Assembly (NCBI GenBank): GCA_029779385.1
Contig: JAKPAQ010000444.1
Span: forward strand, 1-5,787
DNA from: Actinomycetes bacterium
GTDB taxonomy: Bacteria; Actinomycetota; Actinomycetes; Propionibacteriales; Nocardioidaceae
Reading direction: 5' to 3'
Length of the DNA: 5,787 bases
Shown one piece after another: positions 1 to 5,787 of this stretch; positions within the stretch are counted from its first letter, which is position 1, and the number at the start of each line of letters is the position of its first letter. Position numbers and translations under genes: made by a program. The notes under the pieces are model-generated. The model was not told the DNA's origin. It was given only the letters and a program-made list of their open reading frames with translations, and ran no database searches.

Positions 1-3
1 GTT

Positions 4-24
4 GTCACCTTTGTGACCTGTGAC
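4..24. promoter_or_regulatory. Possible operator upstream of acs (GTCAC/GTGAC repeats)
   Basis: GTCAC at 4-8 and GTGAC at 13-17 form a perfect 5-bp inverted repeat with a 4-base spacer, and a second GTGAC copy at 20-24 repeats the right arm in the same orientation. All three lie upstream of the preferred acs start at 62. Clustered half sites of this kind are typical of binding sites for dimeric regulators. The order (TCAC then GTGA) is the reverse of the Crp/GlxR consensus TGTGA-N6-TCACA, so I do not assign a regulator. The left part may be cut by the window edge, and no convincing -10 box can be placed. Confidence 0.3.
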
Positions 25-49
25 ACTCTCGACAGCATCTGAACTGCCC

Positions 50-55
50 AGGAGG
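50..55 (+). promoter_or_regulatory. Shine-Dalgarno site that sets the acs start
   Basis: A perfect AGGAGG lies six bases before the GTG at 62. The earlier in-frame GTG at 20 has no comparable purine-rich sequence in the 19 bases available before it. This decides the start of acs in favour of position 62. Confidence 0.8.
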
Positions 56-61
56 CCCCCT

Positions 62-2029
62 GTGACCGAGTCAACCATCAGCAACCTCGCGCACGAAGAA
101 CGCGTATTTGCCCCGCCGGCCGAACTTGCGGCCAACGCGAATGTGAAGGCTGACGAATACGATCGGGCCGCTTCGGACCGCCTTGGATTTTGGGCCGAGC
201 AGGCCGGTCGGCTGACTTGGGACACTCCGTTTACCGAAGTCCTCGACTGGTCGAACCCGCCGTTTGCCAAGTGGTACGTCGGCGGAAAACTGAACGTCGC
301 CTACAACTGCGTCGACCGCCACGTCGAGAACGGTCTGGGTGAAAAGGTTGCCTTCCACTTCGTTGGCGAACCAGGAGACACCCGCGACATCACCTATGCG
401 CAGTTGAAGGACGAAGTCAGCCGGGCCGCGAACGCGATCACGGCACTCGGTGTCGAGGCCGGCGACCGGGTGGCGATCTATCTGCCGATGATCCCCGAAG
501 CGGTCATCGCGATGTTGGCCTGTGCGCGTCTTGGCGTAGTTCACACGGTGGTCTTCGGCGGCTTCAGTTCCGACGCATTGGCCAGTCGGGTGCTCGACTG
601 TGAAGCGAAACTGGTGATCACCGCCGACGGTGGCTACCGCCGCGGTTCGCCTTCGGCGCTGAAGCCCGCAGTCGACGAGGCGATCGAAAAGCTAGGCGAC
701 GACAGCCCGGTAACTAATGTGTTGGTCGTTCGTCGAACCGGTCAGGAAGTTGCCTTCAACGATGGCCTCGACCTGTGGTGGCACGACGTTGTCGACGGCG
801 CTTCGGCCGAACACGAGCCGCAGGCCTTCGATGCCGAACACCCCTTGTACGTCATGTACACCTCCGGCACGACCGGCAAACCAAAAGGAATCCTGCACAC
901 CACCGGCGGCTACCTGACTCAGAGTGCCTACACGTTCCACGCGGTGTTTGACCATAAGCCCGAAACCGACATCTACTGGTGCACCGCCGACATCGGCTGG
1001 GTTACCGGCCACTCGTACATCGTCTACGGCCCGACCGCAAACGCCGCGACGCAAGTGCTTTACGAAGGAACGCCAGACAGCCCGCACAAGGGTCGCTGGT
1101 GGGAGATCATCCAGGAAAAGGCGGTCACGATCTTGTACACCGCCCCCACTGCAATCCGCACGTTCATGAAGTGGGGCGACGAGATTCCCGCGAAGTACGA
1201 CCTGTCCTCGTTGCGGATCCTTGGCTCGGTCGGCGAATCGATCAACCCGGAGGCCTACGTCTGGTATCGCAAACACATCGGTGGCGACCGCACCCCAATC
1301 GTCGACACGTGGTGGCAGACCGAAACCGGCGCCCACATGCTTAGCCCCCTGCCGGGAGTCACGGTGGCCAAGCCTGGTTCGGCGATGGGCCCGCTGCCCG
1401 GCATTGCCGCAGACGTGGTCGACGACGCAGGCGTGCCGGTCGCCAACGGTGAGGGCGGCTACCTCGTGCTGACCGAGCCGTGGCCGGCGATGTTGCGCAC
1501 GATTTGGGGCGACGACGAGCGCTTCAAGGAAACGTACTGGCAGCGGTTCCCCAACATCTACTTTGCCGGCGACGGCGCTAAGAAAGATGAGGACGGCGCT
1601 ATCTGGTTGCTCGGGCGAGTCGATGACGTGATGAACGTGTCGGGTCACCGGCTCTCAACTACCGAGATTGAGTCCGCGCTGGTGTCGCACCCGGCGGTGG
1701 CCGAGGCGGCAGTCGTTGGCGCAGTTGACGATACGACCGGTCAAGCCGTCGTCGCCTTTGTGATTTTGCGTGAATCTGCCGCCGGTGGCGGCGACGAAAT
1801 CGTTACCGAACTTCGCAACCATGTCGGTAAGGAGATTGGCCCGATCGCTAAGCCGCGCCAAGTGATGGTAGTGCCCGAACTGCCCAAGACCCGTTCGGGC
1901 AAGATCATGCGGCGCCTGTTGCGTGACGTGGCCGAGAACCGCGAAGTGGGCGATGCAACTACGTTGGCGGACTCCTCAGTCATGGAGCTAATCACCGCCG
2001 GATTGCAAAAACCAGGCGACAGCGACTGA
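62..2029 (+). CDS. acs: Acetyl-CoA synthetase (AMP-forming acetate-CoA ligase)
   Basis: Cytoplasmic enzyme that turns acetate, ATP and CoA into acetyl-CoA through acetyl-AMP; it assimilates acetate. GTG at 62 is chosen because of the AGGAGG before it, giving 655 residues, close to the usual 650 or so. Counted from there, the adenylate-forming loop [11 protein letters not shown] is at 266-276 and DTWWQTETG at 415-423. The residues that line the acetate pocket in Salmonella Acs all appear: Val314, Thr315, Val390 and Trp418. This supports acetate rather than a longer acyl substrate. The C-terminal lid has the GRVDD hinge region and ends in TRSGKIMRR with catalytic Lys614, the lysine that protein acetyltransferases block in enteric bacteria and mycobacteria, so post-translational control is plausible. 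No motif is missing. Family assignment is very secure; the start is a strong inference. Confidence 0.97.
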   Translation: MTESTISNLAHEERVFAPPAELAANANVKADEYDRAASDRLGFWAEQAGRLTWDTPFTEVLDWSNPPFAKWYVGGKLNVAYNCVDRHVENGLGEKVAFHFVGEPGDTRDITYAQLKDEVSRAANAITALGVEAGDRVAIYLPMIPEAVIAMLACARLGVVHTVVFGGFSSDALASRVLDCEAKLVITADGGYRRGSPSALKPAVDEAIEKLGDDSPVTNVLVVRRTGQEVAFNDGLDLWWHDVVDGASAEHEPQAFDAEHPLYVMYTSGTTGKPKGILHTTGGYLTQSAYTFHAVFDHKPETDIYWCTADIGWVTGHSYIVYGPTANAATQVLYEGTPDSPHKGRWWEIIQEKAVTILYTAPTAIRTFMKWGDEIPAKYDLSSLRILGSVGESINPEAYVWYRKHIGGDRTPIVDTWWQTETGAHMLSPLPGVTVAKPGSAMGPLPGIAADVVDDAGVPVANGEGGYLVLTEPWPAMLRTIWGDDERFKETYWQRFPNIYFAGDGAKKDEDGAIWLLGRVDDVMNVSGHRLSTTEIESALVSHPAVAEAAVVGAVDDTTGQAVVAFVILRESAAGGGDEIVTELRNHVGKEIGPIAKPRQVMVVPELPKTRSGKIMRRLLRDVAENREVGDATTLADSSVMELITAGLQKPGDSD

Positions 2030-2057
2030 GCTTGGGGCTGTCGGTCCTTTACTCGAC

Positions 2058-2070
2058 ACCGAGAGTCGGT
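2058..2070. repeat. Small inverted repeat in the acs/holin-like gap
   Basis: ACCGA (2058-2062) and TCGGT (2066-2070) form a 5-bp stem around a 3-base loop. Another TCGGT at 2041-2045 could pair with the same ACCGA. There is no T-run after the stem, so it does not look like an intrinsic terminator. It lies just upstream of and touching the proposed -10 box of the next gene and could be an operator or chance. Confidence 0.25.
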
Positions 2071-2075
2071 ACGCT
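2070..2075 (+). promoter_or_regulatory. Putative -10 box for a leaderless transcript
   Basis: TACGCT fits the actinobacterial TANNNT -10 pattern. Counting seven bases on from its last T reaches the A of the ATG at 2082, so transcription could begin at the start codon. No ribosome binding site is seen within the usual distance of that ATG (the nearest purine-rich run, GAGAG at 2061-2065, is 16 bases away), which fits leaderless translation. No clear -35 box is present. This is inferred from pattern and spacing only. Confidence 0.35.
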
Positions 2076-2081
2076 CGAAAT

Positions 2082-2489
2082 ATGACCAATCCCAAGGACC
2101 AGCCAACGATCGGCAGCCTGCTCGCAGATGCCACTCGAGATATTTCGTCGATCATTCATGACGAGATTGCTTTGGCCAAGTCTGAGCTGCGCGTTAGTGT
2201 GCGCGCCGGTGGCTGGGGTTCGGCGCTGCTGGCTATTGCCGCGTTCATCGTTCTCCTAGCGGTGGTCTTGGTGCCATTTACGGTCGCCTTTTTCTTGACC
2301 ATGACTGGCCTTCACGTGGCGTGGGCATTCTTGATCGTCACGATCGCGATGCTGCTCATTGCGGGGTTGGTTGGGTGGATCGGTACGACCCGATTCAAGA
2401 AGGTCACGGTGCCAGAACGGACGCTGGACTCGGCTCGCCGATTGCCTGAAACCTTCCGGGCGGGGTCGTCTCACGAACCTTGGAATTAG
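2082..2489 (+). CDS. Holin-like membrane protein (actinobacterial phage holin family)
   Basis: Small integral membrane protein of 135 residues. Residues 10-40 form a charged, probably amphipathic helix with the pattern SLLADATRDIS...DEIALAKSELR, which resembles the N-terminus of the actinobacterial holin superfamily (Pfam Phage_holin_3_6). Two hydrophobic segments follow at about 46-72 and 78-101, then a basic, Arg/Lys-containing cytoplasmic-type tail. It is a chromosomal housekeeping relative: no endolysin or other phage gene is nearby, so lysis is unlikely to be its job and its true role is unknown. A similar small membrane gene sits near acs and marP in mycobacteria (Rv3669 position, from memory). 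It lies 52 bases after acs and may use its own promoter. Its stop codon overlaps that of the convergent gene on the other strand. The family call is recognised from sequence pattern; function is not established. Confidence 0.85.
   Translation: MTNPKDQPTIGSLLADATRDISSIIHDEIALAKSELRVSVRAGGWGSALLAIAAFIVLLAVVLVPFTVAFFLTMTGLHVAWAFLIVTIAMLLIAGLVGWIGTTRFKKVTVPERTLDSARRLPETFRAGSSHEPWN
2464..2479. terminator. Weak hairpin at the end of the holin-like gene
   Basis: GGTCGT (2464-2469) pairs with ACGAACC (2473-2479) as six base pairs with one bulged A and a CTC loop. It lies inside the last codons of the holin-like gene, about ten bases before the stop. The bases that follow (TTGGAATTAG) are only moderately T-rich. 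It could help end either of the two converging transcripts, but the stem is short and imperfect. Confidence 0.2.
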
Positions 2490-3307
2490 CGCCTCGCGAC
2501 GCGGGTGAACACGCCGATCGCAAACACGATGGCACCGCCGACGGCCACAGGCAGCAGCCATGAGTCGAGCGAGGCAACAACTCGGTCGCTCAGAATCATT
2601 AGAAAGTTACCGACTGCTGGGTCTACGGCCAGCCTCGCGTCGATCACGTCTGGGATTATTTGCCGACCGGCGACATACCAAATTCCGGCGGCGACGATTG
2701 CTCCTGCACCAAGGGCGGCAAACATTGTGGACCGGCGGCGGGTGATTGCCAGTGCAAGCCCGGCAGCAATCGCGGCGATACCTAACGCGACCACGGCAAC
2801 GGTGCTTGATTGGGCGACACCAGACACGAGCCTGCTTGGATCCTCCTTGCTGACTACCACCGGAAGTTCTTCGGGCGCAGCGAGTCTTATTGGCAGGTTG
2901 GAAGTCATTTCGTCTAAAGCCAGCGCAACTAGCGGCGCGAAGTCGAACTCGACTTCGGTGGGGGTTGGCCCAGCGAAAAGGCCGCGATGAGTGCGCCGAA
3001 CCGATTCGGCCCACGCGTCCTCCCACCCGTCGGAGTCGGTGAATCTGATCATCGTGTTGGAAATGAGTCGGCTTACTTGGGCGCGAAAAATCACCGGTAC
3101 GTCGACCTGCTCGACAAATGCCTGACCAGTCAAATCTGCGGCACTGACTTGAACTTCGCGGTCGGTGCCCATTTGGCTCGCAAGTTTTACAAATCCAGAT
3201 TCGCTCTGAACGTTCACCGCTGCCCAACTCGCACCGATCCCAATAGTCATCGCGATGGTTGCAATCAGCCAGAGCAAAACGCTAACCACTGACCGGATCA
3301 CGCGCAT
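2486..3307 (-). CDS. Uncharacterised four-helix membrane protein
   Basis: I do not recognise a function. The 273-residue product starts with a membrane segment at about 8-31, then has a domain of about 135 residues (32-167), two closely spaced helices at 168-188 and 194-213 joined by the basic turn RRRS, a second outside loop at 214-249 and a last helix at 250-268 ending in TRVARR. The positive charges place the N-terminus, the RRRS turn and the C-terminus in the cytoplasm, so the large domain faces outward. That domain has a stretch around 94-111 (GWEDAWAESVRRTHRGLF) that resembles a W..A...H..L motif I associate with unannotated actinobacterial membrane proteins. The gene overlaps marP by ten bases and ends the operon, so a link to envelope stress or proteolysis is possible but unproven. 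The GTG at 3301 is an alternative start that would give a GTGA overlap; a GGGA seven bases before it fits better than for the ATG. Confidence 0.8.
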   Translation of the reverse strand: MRVIRSVVSVLLWLIATIAMTIGIGASWAAVNVQSESGFVKLASQMGTDREVQVSAADLTGQAFVEQVDVPVIFRAQVSRLISNTMIRFTDSDGWEDAWAESVRRTHRGLFAGPTPTEVEFDFAPLVALALDEMTSNLPIRLAAPEELPVVVSKEDPSRLVSGVAQSSTVAVVALGIAAIAAGLALAITRRRSTMFAALGAGAIVAAGIWYVAGRQIIPDVIDARLAVDPAVGNFLMILSDRVVASLDSWLLPVAVGGAIVFAIGVFTRVARR

Positions 3308-4464
3308 GTCCCAGTCGGTACGGCATCGTTAGCTTTGGAACCGGCCGTGGCTACTGGGAGAGCCTCACGAGCGGTGACCGCGTAGCCGGTGTCTGGATCG
3401 GATATGGACGCGGCAAAAATCACGCCGGCAACTTCACCACGTGGCGAGATCAGTGGACCACCGGAGTTCCCTGGCCGAACGTCTCCGCGCAAGGAGTAGA
3501 CGTCGCGTTCGACGCGCCCCTTGCCAAAAATGTCTGGTCCGCGCAGGACGATTCGTCCACGAATTCGAGCGGCACCGGCCTGGAACGGGCCGTTCTCGGG
3601 AAAGCCGAGGATCACCGCTGAATCGCCTTGGCCCAAGGTGGTGTTGAACCGCAACGGGTCTGCGGTCAGGCCGGGCACTTTTAGTACGGCTAAGTCGAGT
3701 TGGGGATCGAAAAGCACCGTTTGTGCGCGGTAGGTCTTATTGCCAACGGTCACAGTCGGTTTGGAAACGCCGGCGACAACGTGTGCGTTGGTCATCACGC
3801 GCGTAGGGGCGGTAACAAACCCGGACCCTTCGACTGTGCGGCCACACTTGTTCGATCCGACGACCCGCGCGACGCTGCCATAGGATTCTTGAACCCCGGG
3901 CCGAGCGAGGACGGTTTTGCTCGGTGGCTCGGTGTCGGGGATTATTTCGGTTTCGAACGGGTCGAGGTACTGAGGAAAAACGTCGCCGGTAAGCGTGTCA
4001 GTGAATGCCCGCAGGGTGGATCCGGCCTGAGCAGGCATGATCGAGTTGACTTGGCGCAACACAATCGAATCGCGAGCGGCCACGCTCAAATAGGGCAGCG
4101 TTGATGCGCTAACTGCGTAGCCGAGTGCCCAGGCCGCCGCCATCACGACGGCAGTGCCGAAGGCCGCACCGACCAACGCGTCGACGAGACGAAATGCTCC
4201 AGTTTTGAGTTGTAGTTTTCGTCCAATAAGAGAACCAAGCACGTTGCCGATTCCGGCGATGGTGAAGACTGCTGCGATTGACAGGATTGCCGGGCCGACC
4301 TCGCCGCTTCCCGTGGGGATGAACCTCGGGACGAGGACGATGGCGAGCAAAAACCCCGCGAGCAGGCCGCCTGCTGAGAAAACATTCGAGACAAAACCGT
4401 GTCGCCAGCCCGCCCACGCGTAGACCACGAAAAGGAACAGCAGAAGGAAGTCGAGCCAGTTCAA
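3298..4464 (-). CDS. marP: MarP-type membrane-anchored periplasmic serine protease
   Basis: Trypsin-like protease anchored by an N-terminal CvpA-like domain. Residues 1-120 hold about four membrane helices; a linker to about 190 leads to the chymotrypsin-fold domain outside the membrane. The catalytic triad is visible: His228 in TNAHVVAG, Asp257 in LDLAVLKV and Ser334 in RPGNSGGPL. Cys207 and Cys387 match the two cysteines that form a disulfide in M. tuberculosis MarP (Rv3671c). In that species the enzyme supports acid tolerance and processes the peptidoglycan hydrolase RipA; a similar role here is inference. The start is the TTG at 4464, giving 388 residues versus about 397 in M. tuberculosis: AGGAGG lies seven bases before it, and it overlaps the preceding stop as TTGA. 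Longer in-frame extensions up to 4566 lie inside the preceding gene and begin with polar sequence not expected for this family. Confidence 0.95.
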   Translation of the reverse strand: MNWLDFLLLFLFVVYAWAGWRHGFVSNVFSAGGLLAGFLLAIVLVPRFIPTGSGEVGPAILSIAAVFTIAGIGNVLGSLIGRKLQLKTGAFRLVDALVGAAFGTAVVMAAAWALGYAVSASTLPYLSVAARDSIVLRQVNSIMPAQAGSTLRAFTDTLTGDVFPQYLDPFETEIIPDTEPPSKTVLARPGVQESYGSVARVVGSNKCGRTVEGSGFVTAPTRVMTNAHVVAGVSKPTVTVGNKTYRAQTVLFDPQLDLAVLKVPGLTADPLRFNTTLGQGDSAVILGFPENGPFQAGAARIRGRIVLRGPDIFGKGRVERDVYSLRGDVRPGNSGGPLISPRGEVAGVIFAASISDPDTGYAVTAREALPVATAGSKANDAVPTGTCA

Positions 4465-5102
4465 GGCATAACCTCCTCGATGGGTTTGACCACCGTGGCA
4501 TCCCAAGGCCGGTCCCAACCAAGTTTCTCGAACAGTCGCGAGACTATCCCGGCGGTGAATCCCCACAGCGGAACGGTCGCGCCCACGTCGAATGCCGGCC
4601 CAACCCAGCCAGACGGGTGCGAGACACTGAACCGATTTGCCGGGTCAACAAGTTGCGCAATGGGCGTCCAAAAGACTTCCTGGACTTCGGCCGGGCTTTG
4701 GGCGGTCAACAGCTTCGGCGTTGGCCAGTAGCCGAGTACGGAAGTCACCGCATGGTTGCTCGGCGGGAGCCATAGCGGAGGTAGGGTCCCAAAAACGTCG
4801 ACCTCGGCCGGCGGCAGCCCCACTTCTTCGGCGGCCTCGCGAAGAGCGGTGTGGGTCGCGTCGGTGTCGGTGTCATCGCTGCGGCCGCCCGGGAAAGAAA
4901 TTTGGCCGGCATGACTGCGCAGAGTCGAAGCCCGTTCGGTAAGTAACAGTTCAGGTCCCTGCGTGCCTTCAGCAAACAGCATTAGGACGGCCGCTGGTCG
5001 GGCTCCTTCGGGCGGATGCGGGAAACGGGGTGCGAGCTGCTCCGGCTCGACCGAAGAAAGAATGTCTGCCAACGGTTGCAACCAAGTCGGAAGTGAACTC
5101 AT
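4461..5102 (-). CDS. NUDIX hydrolase, probable CoA pyrophosphatase
   Basis: Cytoplasmic hydrolase of 213 residues that probably cleaves CoA or its derivatives to phosphopantetheine and adenosine 3',5'-bisphosphate. The CoA-specific NUDIX signature is present: LLLTERASTLRSHAGQISF followed by PGG at 52-73. It is followed by the metal-binding half of the NUDIX box, REAAEEVGL, at 88-96 with Glu92 and Glu93. The region between is GGRSDDTD, where an acidic run replaces the glutamate of the general box; this is usual in the CoA subfamily (E. coli NudL, M. tuberculosis Rv3672c). The ATG at 5102 is chosen because it overlaps the nth stop as ATGA and has AAGGA five bases upstream; an in-frame extension to 5255 would lie inside nth. 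The C-terminus carries the ribosome binding site for marP. Substrate is inferred from family, not shown. Confidence 0.92.
   Translation of the reverse strand: MSSLPTWLQPLADILSSVEPEQLAPRFPHPPEGARPAAVLMLFAEGTQGPELLLTERASTLRSHAGQISFPGGRSDDTDTDATHTALREAAEEVGLPPAEVDVFGTLPPLWLPPSNHAVTSVLGYWPTPKLLTAQSPAEVQEVFWTPIAQLVDPANRFSVSHPSGWVGPAFDVGATVPLWGFTAGIVSRLFEKLGWDRPWDATVVKPIEEVMP
4472..4477 (-). promoter_or_regulatory. Shine-Dalgarno site that sets the marP TTG start
   Basis: Read on the minus strand this is a perfect AGGAGG, seven bases before the TTG at 4464-4462. It lies inside the last codons of the NUDIX gene. An ATG between it and the TTG is in the NUDIX frame, only four bases from the site, and would give only two codons, so TTG is the useful start. 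Confidence 0.8.
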
Positions 5103-5787
5103 GCGGGTCCTTGGGTGGTGACGCCGGCTTCGGCGATGACTGGATCTGTTGGGCCTATTCCATAGGACGGGCACAAATGTGCCACCGGGCAAGCTCCACA
5201 GGTCGGTTTCTTGGCATGACAGCGACGTCGCCCGTGCCAAATCAACCGGTGGCACAGCATCGTCCAGTCCTTCTTCTCAAATAACGCGGCGAGGGCGAAC
5301 TCTGTCTTGACCGGGTCTTTGGCGGTTGCCTCATCAACCCAGCCGAAGCGACGAACAAGACGAGCGACGTGGGTATCGACGGTGATGCCAGGGACGCCGA
5401 ACGCATTTCCCAGCACTACATTCGCCGTTTTTCTTCCCACCCCAGGCAGGGTTACCAAGTCTTCGAGGCGCCCTGGCACCTGACCGTTGAACTGATCAAC
5501 TAGACGGGCCGAAAGCGCGATGATGTTCTCGGACTTGGTGCGAAAGAAGCCGGTGGGGCCGACAATCTCCTCGACCCGGCTGCGATCGGCACCGGCAAGT
5601 GAGGCGGCATCGGGGTAGGCGCGAAAAAGGGTTGGGGTGACTGAATTGACTCTCCGGTCGGTCGTTTGTGCCGACAGAACGGTCGCGACCAGCAACTCGA
5701 AGGGGTTGGAAAAATCCAATTCGCAATCGGCGTCAGGGTAGGTCTCGGCCAAGAGGCGGTTCATTTTTCGGGCGCGGCGAACCAACG
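5099..5787 (-). CDS. nth: Endonuclease III, DNA glycosylase/AP lyase (5' end missing)
   Basis: Base-excision repair enzyme that removes oxidised pyrimidines and cuts the abasic site. The frame is open to the right edge, with 229 complete codons less a few bases visible. The TTG at 5785 is probably internal, since the M. tuberculosis protein, as I remember it, has a similar LVRRARRMNR stretch after about a dozen extra residues. Numbering from that TTG as residue 1, the helix-hairpin-helix motif LPGVGRKTANVV is at 113-124 with catalytic Lys119, and TVDTH carries catalytic Asp137. The four cysteines at 189, 196, 199 and 205 have the spacing C-x6-C-x2-C-x5-C of the [4Fe-4S] loop. Nothing needed for activity is missing in the visible part. 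It is the first gene of the minus-strand operon seen here and overlaps the NUDIX gene as ATGA. In mycobacteria a crp-type regulator lies upstream; that region is outside the window. Confidence 0.95.
   Translation of the reverse strand, partial: LVRRARKMNRLLAETYPDADCELDFSNPFELLVATVLSAQTTDRRVNSVTPTLFRAYPDAASLAGADRSRVEEIVGPTGFFRTKSENIIALSARLVDQFNGQVPGRLEDLVTLPGVGRKTANVVLGNAFGVPGITVDTHVARLVRRFGWVDEATAKDPVKTEFALAALFEKKDWTMLCHRLIWHGRRRCHAKKPTCGACPVAHLCPSYGIGPTDPVIAEAGVTTQGPA

Noticed and set aside
692..1648. A 318-codon open frame antisense to acs
   Set aside because: It lies wholly inside acs on the other strand, its translation shows no recognisable domain, and long antisense frames are expected opposite GC-rich coding sequence.
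2030..2081. Intrinsic terminator after acs
   Set aside because: The only stem is five base pairs and has no T-run after it; it overlaps the proposed promoter of the next gene instead.
2082..2489. Reading the holin-like gene as part of a prophage
   Set aside because: No endolysin, integrase, capsid or tail gene is nearby, and the neighbours are conserved housekeeping genes.
3700..4104. A 134-codon plus-strand frame opposite marP
   Set aside because: No ribosome binding site or family resemblance is visible and marP on the other strand explains the region fully.
4465..4566. N-terminal extension of marP to 422 residues
   Set aside because: The added 34 residues are polar, overlap the NUDIX gene, and would bury the AGGAGG site; the TTG at 4464 aligns the triad and cysteines with the M. 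tuberculosis protein at offsets of 7 to 9.
5103..5255. N-terminal extension of the NUDIX protein to 264 residues
   Set aside because: It would overlap nth by more than 150 bases and adds an arginine-rich stretch not expected in the family; the ATG at 5102 has a good AAGGA site and an ATGA overlap.
1..5787. CRISPR array, tRNA, insertion sequence or tandem repeats
   Set aside because: I read through for regularly spaced repeats, tRNA-like arms and terminal inverted repeats and saw none; nearly all of the sequence is explained by six coding regions.

Overview
This window looks like ordinary chromosome from a moderately GC-rich actinobacterium (Actinomycetota). The reasons are the gene set and its order, the protein matches to families best known from mycobacteria (MarP-type protease with a CvpA-like membrane domain, actinobacterial holin-like protein, Nth with a C-terminal iron-sulfur loop), and frequent GTG and TTG starts. 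I cannot place it to genus. No tRNA, rRNA, CRISPR array, insertion sequence or phage module is visible, and coding density is very high; the only gene-free stretches are the first 61 bases and a 52-base gap at 2030-2081.

Plus strand, left half: acs encodes a full-length AMP-forming acetyl-CoA synthetase. Its real start is most likely the GTG at 62, behind a perfect AGGAGG, giving 655 residues. It is followed, after 52 bases, by a 135-residue two-helix holin-like membrane protein whose upstream sequence suggests a leaderless transcript.

Minus strand, right half, read right to left: nth (endonuclease III, cut by the window edge), a NUDIX CoA pyrophosphatase, a MarP-type periplasmic serine protease and an uncharacterised four-helix membrane protein. 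All three junctions overlap by a few bases (ATGA, TTGA, and ATGCGCGTGA, which contains GTGA), so this is almost certainly one translationally coupled operon whose promoter lies beyond the right edge. The two blocks converge: the stop codons of the holin-like gene and the last operon gene overlap in the bases TTAG at 2486-2489.

The layout resembles the Mycobacterium tuberculosis region from acs (Rv3667) to nth (Rv3674c), as I recall it. Differences are that no thioredoxin-like gene (Rv3673c position) sits between nth and the NUDIX gene, no protease gene (Rv3668c position) follows acs, and an unrelated minus-strand membrane protein occupies the ephE (Rv3670) position next to marP. The theme of the operon is mixed: base-excision DNA repair, CoA-nucleotide turnover, and envelope proteolysis linked in mycobacteria to acid tolerance. 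I did not find a convincing new multi-gene system. The least explained items are the membrane protein beside marP and a GTCAC/GTGAC repeat cluster upstream of acs.
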